Shown: in pieces, positions 20,704 to 31,863 of the stretch
How the letters are laid out: every line of letters starts with the position of its first letter
Numbering within the stretch: position 1 is the first letter of the stretch
DNA from: Plantago major
Taxonomy: Eukaryota > Streptophyta > Magnoliopsida > Lamiales > Plantaginaceae
Direction: 5' to 3'
Assembly: GCA_026545765.1 (NCBI GenBank)
Contig: CM048841.1
Span: 87,340,636-87,404,635, forward strand
Length of the DNA: 64,000 nt
Notes under the pieces: generated by a model
What the model was told of the DNA's origin: nothing
The model's input: only the letters and a program-made list of their open reading frames with translations
Database searches by the model: none
Position numbers and translations under genes: made by a program

Positions 20704-22400
20704 ATGGAAGGAGCCGGGAAGTACTCGATGATCGTTTTGGTCATCGCTTTTGCTTCTGTTCTTCCTAGCCTAAGTGCTGCTAACGAAGTTGATCCCGTAT
20801 GGAGAGCGAGAGCCGCCCTAGCGTGGAACAATACGGAACAATCCTATGAGAAAAATCCTGCAAAAGTCGTCGCCCACTTGAACATGAACGTGCATAGGTA
20901 AGAATTAAATTGTGTCTACACGAATGAAATCCGCCTTTATCTAAAAGTCCAAACATGTAGATCAATGGTATGAATTTACTTTGTCAATATTCAGGACTCT
21001 GGCAGAAGTCCAAACAAGTGAGTCGCTATTGAATAGCACAAGGAGAGGTCTTGCAGGAACTAAATACAAGGGCCCATGTGTGGCCACCAACCCAATTGAT
21101 AAGTGCTGGAGATGCCAACCCGATTGGGAAAAGAACAGGCAAAGATTGGCAGACTGCGCATTGGGATTCGGCTACAAGGCCAAGGGTGGAAAGGGCGGCC
21201 CAATCTACGTGGTGACCAGTTCAGAGGACAACGACGTAGTGAACCCCAAGGTTGGAACACTTCGCTATGCCTGTCTCCAGCCCGGACCATTGTGGATCAC
21301 ATTCGCCAAGGACATGACCATAACTCTCAAACAAGAGTTGATCATGACAGGCGACAAGACAATCGACGGCCGTGGAGCCAAGGTCACCATTGCACAAGGA
21401 TCTGGCCTTACGCTCCAGTTCATAAAGAATGTGATCATTCACGGCGTGCGTTTCAGAAACATTGTTCCGGGGAGCGGCGGTACGATCAGATCCTCTAAGG
21501 ATCATTTCGGAACCCGGGGTCCGAGTGATGGAGATGGAATTTCCATCTTTGGATCACAAGATATTTGGATTGATCATGTCTCCATGAGGAAATGCGCAGA
21601 TGGGCTTATTGATGCTATTATGGGATCAACAGGCATCACTGTCTCGAACGCACACTTCACTGACCACAATGATGTATTAAAAAAAAATTTATATTTTTTC
21701 ATCAATTTGCATACACCACATAAAACTTGCATGTAACTTCTTGTTTTTTTTCTTTTGCTTTTGTACATATAGGCCCTGCTCTTTGGAGCAAATGACGGCC
21801 ACACTCAAGATACTAAGATGCAAGTCACAGTTGCATTCAACCATTTCGGTAAAAGGATGATTCAGAGAATGCCAAGGTTAAGATCGGGTTACGCCCATGT
21901 CGTTAACAACGATTACACACACTGGGAAATGTATGCTATCGGTGGCAGCCATAACCCTACCATTATTAGCCAGGGCAATCGCTTTGTTGCGCCACCCCAT
22001 TTGCCCTTTGCTAAACAGGTACCGTTTGTTTCCAAAATTTCATCAATCTACACACTTGGTAAATGAAAAGTAACATATAGTATAACCTGACATAATTCTA
22101 ACCATCTAAAATCCCATTTATAAACATATGTCTAATCTATTCATTTATATTATATACCATATGAAATTGAAGGTGACAAAGAGGGCTGACGCTTCGGAGT
22201 CAGAGTGGAAGAAGTGGACATGGAGATCCGAGGGAGATGCTTTCTTCAATGGCGCATACTTTGTTCAGTCTGGAGATCCAAACTGGTTGAGCAAGAATTC
22301 TGACGCGGACGACCGGGTAAGGCCGGCCCCTGCGAAAAATGTTAGACAGATGACCCAATTCGCCGGCGCACTTACTTGCAAGGTTGGATCACCGTGCTAG
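20704..22400 (+). CDS. pectate lyase (polysaccharide lyase family 1, pollen-allergen type)
   Basis: Four exons: 20704-20897, 20995-21673, 21773-22018, 22173-22400. They total 1347 nt = 448 aa, with GT..AG borders keeping frame. A TTG-initiated upstream extension exists; the ATG at 20704 gives a proper signal peptide ([20 protein letters not shown], cut near residue 25). Residues about 30-65 ([15 protein letters not shown]) form the N-terminal region typical of pollen pectate lyases. The catalytic beta-helix follows, with [17 protein letters not shown] (about residue 255) and [15 protein letters not shown] (about 323-337, with the catalytic Arg region). The enzyme cleaves de-esterified pectate by beta-elimination in the cell wall with Ca2+. 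Pollen or pollen-tube expression is inferred from the family. A decayed tandem copy lies downstream. Confidence 0.92.
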
Positions 22401-22544
22401 AAATGAGACAATCATGTACATGTCAAAGGAAGGGAAGAAGACGGAACCTACATCAAATATTATATACTTTATTGTAATCCAAGTGTAATTCTACTTATGA
22501 GTTGAATATAGAATAAATTATTTTGCACCATAAAAAATCTCTGC

Positions 22545-23775
22545 ATATCTAGCTAGAGAACTGATCTAGGCATCTAGCTATATTATTATAAAATTTGTCT
22601 AAATCCATTAATTAAAATGTCTATGTTGTTAACGAAATGGATGTCCTTGACTTAATTAAGCAAGCACTTGCCCATGAATTTTGCCAAAGATCTCAGTTAA
22701 TCTGACCGGACGCTTGGGCCACTAAAATCCTGCCTAATGGAGAGGTGGTTGGAGAGGTGACAAGTCTAATTTCTGGGCATGCGGTCATAGTCATGACATA
22801 GGCGTTTTATTTCAAGGGAGGATCCCTTTTACAGACTACTCGAATCAATCCCGAAAAGCACCAATTTTAATAACATAAACGTTTTAATTAACAATATTGA
22901 TGATTTTTCTGGATAATATAAGTTCCGTATCTAGATAAATTATCTAGACACCGTCTCCCATGAGACATACTGAAACAAAACATTTCCCGATGTATTCAAG
23001 AAATTTAGCAAATTATCATATTATTAAAGTATATTTATTTTGGAGTTTCTTTTTATACAAAGTATTGGAAGAGACCTATATAAGTGAGAAACATGATAGA
23101 GGGACTGATTTCTTAGTTATAGGTATAATATTTTAAACAATATCAATAATATTTTATAAGTGAACATTTCGTGTCATTTTTTACATATATTTATATCATT
23201 GATGTTTTTAGTAAAACCCTATAATGTTTCTGAATATTAACTGTAATTGTCGGTCTCTTTAGTCTCTCCATAAAATTGGTCTCTGAGAAGACTTAGGCTC
23301 TGTTCTAGTTGGGTAATTTGTACATATGCAGGATAGTGCATCGAAGATGGTTGCCTGGAACACAACACAAGAATAAAACAATATTTATACCACGGAACGA
23401 AGGCTTGGCCTATTTCTTTAAGACTTTATTTGTCCCGCTCTGGTGCTCACGGTTTGCTTAACAAATAGTCTCCCAAGATAGAACAGCAGTGATGAATTAG
23501 AGTTCTAGCACTTGAACTCTAACTCTGACCAATGACTACAATAATGGAAGGACTGAAGAACATCCAACAACCGCCAAGTCTCAAAATAGCAACTCTGTTT
23601 TGTGCTTCATTATCCTTTGTTACGGTTAGAAATTAAATCCCATGGAAATTCGCATTCAACATCTTCCAAACTTAACAAGTTACTTAGGACTTGAAATCCA
23701 TAAAATATATTCTATCTTGAGATCCTCCACAATTCTCCTAAAAGAGAATCTGGAATATGGATGGATTTATATATT
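22545..23775. other. intergenic DNA
   Basis: AT-rich. I see no coding frame, RNA gene or clear element in this stretch. Confidence 0.5.
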
Positions 23776-24413
23776 AGACCGTCTCCAACGGTCGTTTGGT
23801 GGGGTTTTATCAAATCCCATCAAACGCCTTGGAGACGGTCCATCCAGCGTTTGATAGCATTTGCTATCAAACGGGTATGATATTTTCATACCCGTTTGAT
23901 TGTTTGATAGCAATCAAACGCCTATTTTTTTTTTTTTTTTAACTTTTTTGTTTTATTTTGATTTTCCTGTTTCTGTTTTATTTGTTTTGATTTATTTGTT
24001 TTCTTTTTTTCTTTTTCATTCTATTTTACATTTTATTTTCGTTTTTCGTTTGTAATATTTATTTTTTTCAATTTCATCTAGTGTTTAAGTTTATGTAATG
24101 TAATCTTTTATCTCAAGTATTGTAATATTTTTATTAAATATTGTATCGTTTATTCTCGAATATTGTAATTTTTTAATTTTATATTATATTAATTAATTAA
24201 CTAAATTAAAAATAAATAAGAAGTTTGAATTATGAAGTTTTAAAAGAAAAGAAAAAAGAATAGTATAGTTTAAAAAGAAATGAGAAAAGAAAATGAAAAG
24301 GTGAGTATGATAGGGTTTGAGGGTTGGAGATTGAGAGTTTGATTGAGTTTAATTTGTTGTTAGTGGAATGGTGATGTGGCAGTTTGATAGAGTTTTAGGG
24401 TTGGAGATAGTCT
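23776..24413. mobile_element. TIR element / MITE (638 bp)
   Basis: The termini are inverted: AGACCGTCTCCAACGG at the left and, reversed from the right, AGACTATCTCCAACCC. The left subterminal region has nested hairpins (GTTTGATAGCATTTGCTATC and GGGTATGATATTTTCATACC). The interior is T-rich with no frame. No convincing target duplication: TTA on the left and TAA on the right may belong to the repeats. The superfamily is undecided (PIF/Harbinger or hAT). Confidence 0.55.
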
Positions 24414-24530
24414 AAAAAATGAAGTAGGGGAGATATCCAAGAGAGATGTGGAAGAGACGCAAGTGTTCACTAATAATTGTCTGCCAGCGAAAGTGTATGT
24501 ACCGGTTCCGTTCACAAATCATCATGAAAT

Positions 24531-24780
24531 GGTGCATAGCTCAACTTGATAGACACAGTGCTTAGCAACCAACAGGTTGATGTTCCGTGAAGATGCAAGT
24601 TCAAACCTCTTCTTTCACACCTTTTTATCCATATATTTACATTTATTTTGTCGGAATTTATCGCAACTTCATTACGAATATGATTGCAAGTTCAAACCTC
24701 TCCTCTTCATCCACACCTTTTTATCCATATATTTACATTTATTTAGTCGGAATTTATCGCAACGAAGTTGCGAATACCTT
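24531..24780 (+). mobile_element. tRNA-derived SINE with duplicated 3' body
   Basis: TAGCTCAACTTGATAG (24537-24552) matches an RNA polymerase III A box and GCAAGTTCAAACCTC (from 24596) a B box, with the spacing of a tRNA head. The body that follows (CACCTTTTTATCCATATATT ... GTCGGAATTTATCGCAAC) is present twice, the second copy starting again at a B-box-like GCAAGTTCAAACCTC at about 24686. This gives a ~93-bp tandem duplication. Confidence 0.6.
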
Positions 24781-24839
24781 CGTATTAATAATTACAAGCG
24801 ATCTATTTGTGTATTAATTTCTCATTCATCATCAATCCA

Positions 24840-25129
24840 AATTGAGTAATTAAATACACTAAACACACTTTAATAAAAAAATTCAACATTATCTTAATCT
24901 GAAAACTCATTAATCAGATATGCTTAGTTGTTTTTTAATTTTTATAAATAAATTCAATTTGCTTTAAATTAGTTCAGTTATGTTTTGTTCAGACGAATAG
25001 AAGAAAGCCTTACTCTTCATTTTGTGCTTTGTAAAATTGTATATTTATCACTTTTAATACTAGTTTTTTGATATTTTTATTTGAATTAAAGGAATACTCT
25101 CTTTCCAATCTCAACTTCTTATTACAATT
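24840..25129. other. intergenic DNA
   Basis: AT-rich; nothing recognised. Confidence 0.4.
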
Positions 25130-25137
25130 GTTGTTAG

Positions 25138-25733
25138 TAGGGCTGAGCATCGGTCCAGAACCGGCCCGGCCCGGTCCGAACCCGAAAAAGACCGACCCGA
25201 AATTTTGGATTTTTGGTGAACCGAAAACCGAACCGAAATTTTCAGAGGATGAGGGAGAGGTAGTTGATCCGGAAGTAGGCGTAGTTTTTGCAGAGGCGGA
25301 GGGTGGCGTCGGAGAGGGAGGAAGATTTGGAGAAGGCGGAGTGGTCGAGGAGCTCCGGCCAGGTGCGGTGGAGGGCGAGGGCGGGGCGGACGGTGTCGGA
25401 GAGAGAGGGGTGGTGGTGGTGGAGGGAGGTGGTTTCAGTGGGTGGAGGGTTGGACATTGGGAGGAGATGCAAAAATGGAGAATTGGCATATCTGCCAAAA
25501 TGGTGGACAATGGAGAATTGGCATTTTTGGGAATGGGGGCTAGGTTTTGAGTTTTTATGTAAAAATCGGTTTTCTCGGTCCAGCCCGGTTTTTTTCGATT
25601 TTGGACCGGCCCGGACCGAAAACCGAAATTTCCAATTTCTTCAGCCCGAGAACCGGGCCGAATAGGTTTAGGTTCGGCCCGAATACCGATTTTTCAGTCC
25701 AGTTCGGTCCGGGCCATTTTATGCTCAGCCCTA
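25138..25733. mobile_element. non-autonomous hAT element carrying a PRA1 gene fragment (596 bp)
   Basis: A perfect 8-bp target duplication GTTGTTAG (25130-25137 and 25734-25741) flanks inverted ends TAGGGCTGAGCAT / ATGCTCAGCCCTA. An 8-bp duplication with short TIRs is diagnostic of hAT. Subterminal regions are runs of GGCCCGG and CCGAAAACCG words. The core is unusually GC-rich and contains a captured gene fragment on the minus strand. No transposase. Confidence 0.9.
25242..25457 (-). pseudogene. captured PRA1-family (prenylated Rab acceptor) gene fragment
   Basis: On the minus strand an ATG at 25457 opens MSNPPPTETTSLHHHHPS, then RPALALHRTWPELLDHSAFS, SLSDATLRLCKNYAYF and RINYLSLIL before a stop (72 codons). 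The RPW/TWPELLD-SAFS-KS-SLSDA-LR--KNY-YFR-NY pattern is the N-terminal signature of plant PRA1 proteins, small membrane proteins of ER/Golgi Rab trafficking. The copy stops just before the first membrane segment of that family. It lies wholly inside the hAT element, so I infer transduplication of a host gene start with some 5' UTR. A functional protein is unlikely. Confidence 0.75.
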
Positions 25734-25742
25734 GTTGTTAGA

Positions 25743-27903
25743 ATTGCTATAATTATTGTACTTCTAAATATAAGGCAGAGCATTTTACCTTGCCATGCAT
25801 GTTTGTGGTTATTGATGATCTAGCTTGAGAATTATGAACCGGAGGAAGCAAATGGTTCTCCGTAATCTTCGAATATGTCCTCCACGGAATTTTGCTTATA
25901 TAATGAAAAATTCTCATACTCAGAAAGTAGGCTTTGGGTTCCATTAATCCTAATAAAACCTCGAGGCTTCTCAATTATATGCAAAAATAAATAAAATAAA
26001 ATAAAAAAGAATAAACAGTTGGAAAATATATTCCAACCAAGCAAGATGGAAGGAGCCAGGAAGTACTCAATGATCGTTTTGGTCATCGCTTTTGCTTCTG
26101 TTCTTCCTAGCCTAAGTGCTGCTAACGAAGTTGATCCCGTATAGAGAGCGAGAGCCGCCCTAGCGTGGAAATACGGAACAATCCTATGAGAAAAATCCTG
26201 CAAAAGTCGTCGCCCACTTGAACATGAACGTGCATAGGTAAGAATTAAATTGTGTCTACATGAATGAAATCCGTCTGTATCTAAAAGTCCAAACATGTAG
26301 ATCGATGGTATGAATTTACTTTGTCAATATGCAGGACTCTGACAGAAGTCCAAACAAGTGAGTCGCTATTGAATAGCACAAGGAGAGGTCTTGCAGGAAC
26401 TAAATACAAGGGCCCATGTGTGGCCACCAGCCCAATTGATAAGTGTTGGAGATGCCAACCCGATTGGGAAAAGAACAGGCAAAGATTGGCAGACTGCGCA
26501 TTGGGATTCAGCTACAAGGCCAAGGGTGGAAAGGGCGGCCCAATCTACGTGGTGACCAGTTCAGAGGACAACGACGTAGTGAACCCCAAGGTTGGAACAC
26601 TTTGTTATGCCTGTCTCCAGCCCGGACCATTGTGGATCACATTCGCCAAGGACATGACCATAACGCTCAAACAAGAGTTGATCATGACAGGCGACAAGAC
26701 AATTGACGGCCGTGGAGCCAAGGTCACCATTGCACAAGGATCTGGCCTTACGCTCCAGTTCATAAAGAATGTGATCATTCACGGCGTGCATTTCAGAAAC
26801 ATTGTTCCAGGGAGCGGCGGTACGATCAGATCCTCTAAGGATCATTTCGGGAACCCAGGGTCCGAGTGATGGAGATGGAATTTCCATCTTTGGATCACAA
26901 GATATTTGGATTGATCATGTCTCCATGAGGAAATGCGCAGATGGGATTATTGATGCTATTATGGGATCAACAGGCATCACTGTCTCGAACGCACACTTCA
27001 CTGACCACAATGATGTATTAAAAACAAATTTATATTTTTTTCATCAATTTGCATACACCACATAAAACCTGCATGTAACTTCTTTTTTTTTTTTTTTCCT
27101 TTTGCTTTTGTACATATAGGCCCTGCTCTTTGGAGCAAATGACGGCCACACTCAAGACACTAAGATGCAAGTCACAGTTGCATTCAACCATTTCGTTAAA
27201 AGGATGATTCAGAGAATGCCAAGGTTGCGATCGGGTTACGCCCGGCCCATGTCGTGAACAACGATTACACCCATTGGGAAATGTATGCTATCGGTGGCAG
27301 CCATAACCCTACCATTATTAGCCAAGGCAATCGCTTTGTCGCGCCACCCCATTTGCCCTTTGCTAAATAGGTACCGCTTGTTTCGAAAATTTCATCAATC
27401 TACACACTTGGTAAATGAAAATTACTATAGTATACCCTCACATAATTTTAACTATCTAAAATTCCAAACTTGTAAAAATATGTGTAATCTATTCATTTAT
27501 ATTAATTTTTTTTGATATACCATATGAAATTGCAGGTGACAAAGAGGGCTGACGCTCCGGAGTCAGAGTGGAAGAAGTGGACATGAAGATCCGAGGGAGA
27601 TGCTTTCTTCAATGGCGCATACTTTGTTCAGTCTGGAGATCCAAACTGGTTGAGCAAGAATTCTGACGCGGACGACCAGGTAAGGCCGGCCCCTGCGAAA
27701 AATGTCAAGCAGATGACCCAATTCGCCGGTGCACTTACTTGCAAGGTTGGATCGCCCTGCTAGAAATGAGACAATCATGTTCATGTCAAAAGAAGGGAAG
27801 AAGACGGAACCTACATCAAATATATACTTTATTATAATCCAAATGTAATTCTACTTATGAGTTAATGAATATACAATAAATTATTTTGCACCATAAAAAA
27901 TCT
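25743..27903 (+). repeat. tandem segmental duplication, copy 2
   Basis: Collinear with 20412-22544, starting ATTGCTATA and ending GCACCATAAAAAATCTC. The left border is within a base or two of the hAT target duplication. Confidence 0.88.
26046..27763 (+). pseudogene. pectate lyase pseudogene (tandem duplicate)
   Basis: The whole four-exon layout of the intact gene is present and highly similar, but the reading frame is destroyed. Trp changes to TAG at 26142-26144 (PV*RARAAL). A 2-bp deletion lies near 26168 (GCGTGGAAATACGG). A 1-bp insertion lies near 26850 (TTTCGGGAACCC). A 5-bp insertion lies near 27244 (CGCCCGGCCCATG). Gln changes to TAG at 27368-27370 beside the third donor, and Trp to TGA at 27584-27586. 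Splice sites and the TATA-like box remain. It may still be transcribed; whether the RNA affects the parent gene is unknown. Confidence 0.93.
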
Positions 27904-30270
27904 CAACCTTTTCTTTTGAAGCTGTTCACAAACTTCACATACAGCAACATTCACTGAGAACAGTTTATCACAAAACACGAACACATGAATTCTTGATACT
28001 GTAATTCATAATCATAATTCCGTGTCTTTACAAATTAACAATTTGAACTAGTAATTTTAGGAATGATATATGAAATGAGTTCAATTTTCATTTTTTCACT
28101 CATCATCACAGTAGTTTGCGAACAACAACAACAATGTATGAATCTAGCTTCGTCTTGTCATAACTCATAACACACGTTAAAAATATCATTCACCAAAATG
28201 TTAGGCGATTCCCCTAAATTACACGTACAACTTAAACATTGAAAAGAATCATGCCATCATCCAGCTAAATGTTACGAACATTGACATTCGGTTCATAATA
28301 TCCCGACTAATTGGGAAGAATATTCCGCCATTTATACATTTTTTGGAACTTAGAGATAAGATGTTGTAATAACGTTTCAATCGTAGCAGACTCACTGGAC
28401 TCTCAATTTTCAATTGCAGTCAAGCACTAGGAGTTAGGGTGGTCCTCAATGTCCTCGTAGACAACCTCTTTCACCTCCCGGTCTGATTTTTCGTACACTT
28501 CATTGGACGTCCTTTTATACTAGAACGTTCCGATATATAACATATCTGGGAATGTAAAGTTAAAAGTTGAGTGAATTATGTCGACATAATATTGCACTGT
28601 ATTTCGTCATTTTGAACATGCTCAGTCCTATTATGTATTTTGTGAAATCCTCCTTTTATGTCAGTCCGTATCGTTTTTCGTCTGTTCGCTTATCAGTGTT
28701 CTTTTGCTAGTTTATCACTTGACCATATAGTATACTGAAAGCATTCCCCTGTTAAATTCTTATATTTTCTTCTAACGACAAACATGATATGTGTGACTGT
28801 ATGGCCGTTGTAGTATTTGCTACATTAGTAAAATATGTGATGTTTTTCGTTAAATATATAATCTTGGTTCGGTATCATGCAAAAGGTGCTCTTCTGTACA
28901 TGAGCATTTTCCTAAACAAGCGTATTAGTACAACGAAGGAGAGAGTATTGTGACATACACTTTAAGTGGAAGAGATGATTTTCCTAGGAAAATTTTAACT
29001 ATTACAATAATTTGACATAATTTATACACTATGTATTTGATTTATTTTTTTTGTAATAATTTATTCTTTTTTCAATTTCCCACTGATACTCGTTAAATGC
29101 AACTAATCCAACCGAACACTGTAAGACCCTTTTGAAGGGGCAGTTTCTCATCGACATTTTTTACATTCACAGGGCTCGAATAGTAGTGAACTCAAGTACC
29201 TTACTACATAAACCAATAACTGTTTGTATAATAATTTATTCATGGACTTAGAGTAGTCAGTTTTATGCACAATTAAGAATCTTATGACAATCTAAATTGA
29301 TAGAATTTCATCTCATCTAAAAGATCGAACTTATATAGATGTGTGGAATCTAATCATTTAAATAATAAATCGATACTCTCCCGTACTCGTGGCCGATTTC
29401 AACCTCTTTGGAGAGACCATTCGAGTGTAAATTTAATATGAGGCAGAGATTATCTCCGTAGAAATTCAAATCCAGGTTAGACGTGAGCCAAAGGCCTACC
29501 ATGATAGAATTCAATTTCATCTAAAATCTCGAACTCATAAAGAGGTGACGAATAGTCATTTAAATAATAGTACTTCAATATGAATATGCAGGTGTGAAGT
29601 GCTAACCAGATGATTAAGAAAACGTGAGTGGAATTAATTTATGGATTTTATTCAATTTTACTGAAGAAAGGAACAAAAACAGAAACGAACGGGAGTGGAA
29701 TTCATTTATGGTCTTACAGGAATGTCTGAATGTCACGTGTTGGCTAGTTTTAATTAATTAATAAATAATCCAAAATTTATTTGTTGGCGAATGAGATTTC
29801 TGCCAGAATATGCTCTGTTAGCCAGCAAGCTTAAAAGAAAGCTGGAGTAGATAAATCCAGCTTAAAGTGATTATCTGAACGACTTTTCAACCCAAATCAC
29901 TTCCATGTTCACGTGTTATACTATCTGTGAGTAAAGGAAAAAAGAAAAAAGACAAGTGCCAAGTGAGCGCGCTTGAGAGTTGATATCTTGTTACTTTAGG
30001 TTTGGTATTCGATTATTATGGGTTAAATCAGTTCAGTAGTGATGGTTAACATTATAACCGAGAGAATTTAATGAGACAAATTGAAATAATATGTCGCACC
30101 CTCGTCCCAAATTAAATACTATCAAATTTGTTTTTGCCAGAGAAATTAACGTACGTTGTAGTAAAAGATATTGGTTGCAAGTGCATATCGATGTAATTTT
30201 AAAGAATTTGACATTCATACCATAAGTTAAATAAATAGTACTAGAATATATGACCAGGGCGAATCTAAGT
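27904..30270. other. intergenic DNA
   Basis: No gene seen. Two diverged direct copies of a ~90-bp segment (containing GAATTTCATCTCATCTAAAA and ATCATTTAAATAATA) occur near 29298-29370 and 29502-29570. They are a sign of an old unclassified repeat. Confidence 0.5.
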
Positions 30271-30275
30271 AGTGT

Positions 30276-30301
30276 ACTAGCCCGTGCATGCTCGGCACGG
30301 G
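30276..30301 (-). mobile_element. candidate Helitron 3' terminus
   Basis: On the minus strand a hairpin (CCCGTGC-7 nt-GCACGGG) is followed directly by CTAGT. A GC-rich hairpin just before CTRR plus a host T is the Helitron 3' end. The rest of the element would lie to the right (30302 to perhaps 30,900), but I cannot find a 5' TC terminus. Confidence 0.45.
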
Positions 30302-31332
30302 ATGAATTTCGGGAAATTATATGTCCAATTTTTTATTTATATTTAGTACGAGATATTTTTATAAGTTCGCAAAAAAATACAAATTTTAAAATTAACACTG
30401 AAAACTTAGGGTGTTTAATTAAGAATATTTGGTGTTTTTTTCATAATAAATAGAAAAGATATTAACAACATACACAATTTGATTAAAAATATCGATTTTT
30501 TCTTAACATAGATTGGTCTATTTTTAAATTAAATATAGACAGTTATCACAATACTTTGTTTATGTTTATAAAAAAACTTTTAGAAGAATAAGATTATGTT
30601 TGTAGCAGAAAAAAATGTGATGCCCATTCTGGCCCCTCCCACAAATGTTTTTATAAATTTGTTCATCAATATACATTACTAAATTTTTTAAATTATTCTG
30701 ATTATTTATATAACGTACATTTTATACTCGTGTTTAACTCAATACGAACACGAGCCTGGGATTAAAGGGAGTGTAATGTTTAAAAAAAATCCGATTTTCA
30801 TTACATATATTTAATATTTATTAGTTTTAAATTATTAAATAATTACTTATACTATTATGTTAAGAATTTAAAGTCGAGCACGGGGTAAAAAAAAAATCCT
30901 CACTCAGACTGAGTGATACTTAAAAGTTAAAATTTACATGATGAACATGGTAGTGACAAACAAGTTAATCTCACATTTAACTAGATCAAATAAAGTAATG
31001 ATATAGTGTAAAGTGGTGTTTTTATTTTGTCCAGTGACGTTCTACTATTAAAGATGAAAAAAAGCAAGCACTTTCCTCCCACAGAAGTTTGGGGCAAGTG
31101 TAATCTTGGACCACGCTACTTTAGCAACACTTTAGTTTAGTGGGATTTTGTGGTTTTGTGGCATGTTCCAGATCCACGCGAGTTACACAACTCTACAGTG
31201 AGCCATCCACACGATTTCACTTATTCACCACACTTTTACATCACAGGTGGAGTACAATTTAAGCACTACAAACAGAGTTGTTGTACAGCTTCATGGAAGG
31301 TTTCGATGCACTGGTTATGTACCATTTCAGAG
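30302..31332. other. AT-rich DNA, probable Helitron-derived and unknown sequence
   Basis: No coding frame. A second GAGCACGGGG-like word lies near 30873 and an open but unconvincing plus-strand frame spans 31150-31578. Confidence 0.4.
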
Positions 31333-31457
31333 TTGGGAATTTGGACAGTTACAAATGATGAACGAAAACATTTTCATGTTTGTTCGACATTGAAATGTTG
31401 GGAATTTGGACAGTTACAAATGATGAACGAAAACATTTTCATGTTTGTTCGACATTA
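31333..31457. repeat. 65-bp tandem duplication
   Basis: Two near-identical copies of a 65-bp unit (starting TTGGGAATTTGGACAGTTAC) begin at 31333 and 31398. Identity appears essentially complete over 59 bp, so the duplication is recent. Confidence 0.85.
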
Positions 31458-31863
31458 TTTACTGCTCAAAGTCTTTACAGCATTGAAAAATGTAATAAAT
31501 GCATTCGAACTGATTTATTTTGTGTTCTTTTTTTTTTTTATGTTCCTATTAGAACGATTAGCTTTTACGGGTGACTAGATCAATGTCATATATTTGAAGC
31601 TACAAACACATGATGTTTGAAGCATGTGATATTTGTATTTAAAAATATACTGTTGATCCCTCTCTCGCATAAACGGTCCTCTTTTAGAAGTTTGTATTAG
31701 AAAATTTAAAGATCAATTGGGATTCTTAACATCTTGGTTACACGGTATGTATATTTGTTGGTCTAAGTTAGGACGCCTAACAAAACAATTAATCCTTAAT
31801 TGGTGCCAAAAGAGACATATTTCAAAAAAAGAAAAATATTCTAAGTACAATAATTGGGTAAGT
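31458..31863. other. intergenic DNA
   Basis: Nothing recognised. Confidence 0.4.

Larger units (their letters stand above)
20412..22544 (+). repeat. tandem segmental duplication, copy 1 (intact pectate lyase)
   Basis: Nearly collinear with 25743-27903, including ~290 bp of promoter, all exons and introns, and the 3' region to GCACCATAAAAAATCTC. The distance between copies is about 5.3 kb. Confidence 0.9.

Noticed and set aside
25068-25550. Plus-strand frame of 160 codons rich in Glu and Gly
   Set aside because: It is the antisense of the captured PRA1 fragment plus GC-rich hAT ends and crosses the element border.
31150-31578. Plus-strand 142-codon frame
   Set aside because: Contains the 65-bp duplication in two different frames and no recognisable domain; the start is not supported.
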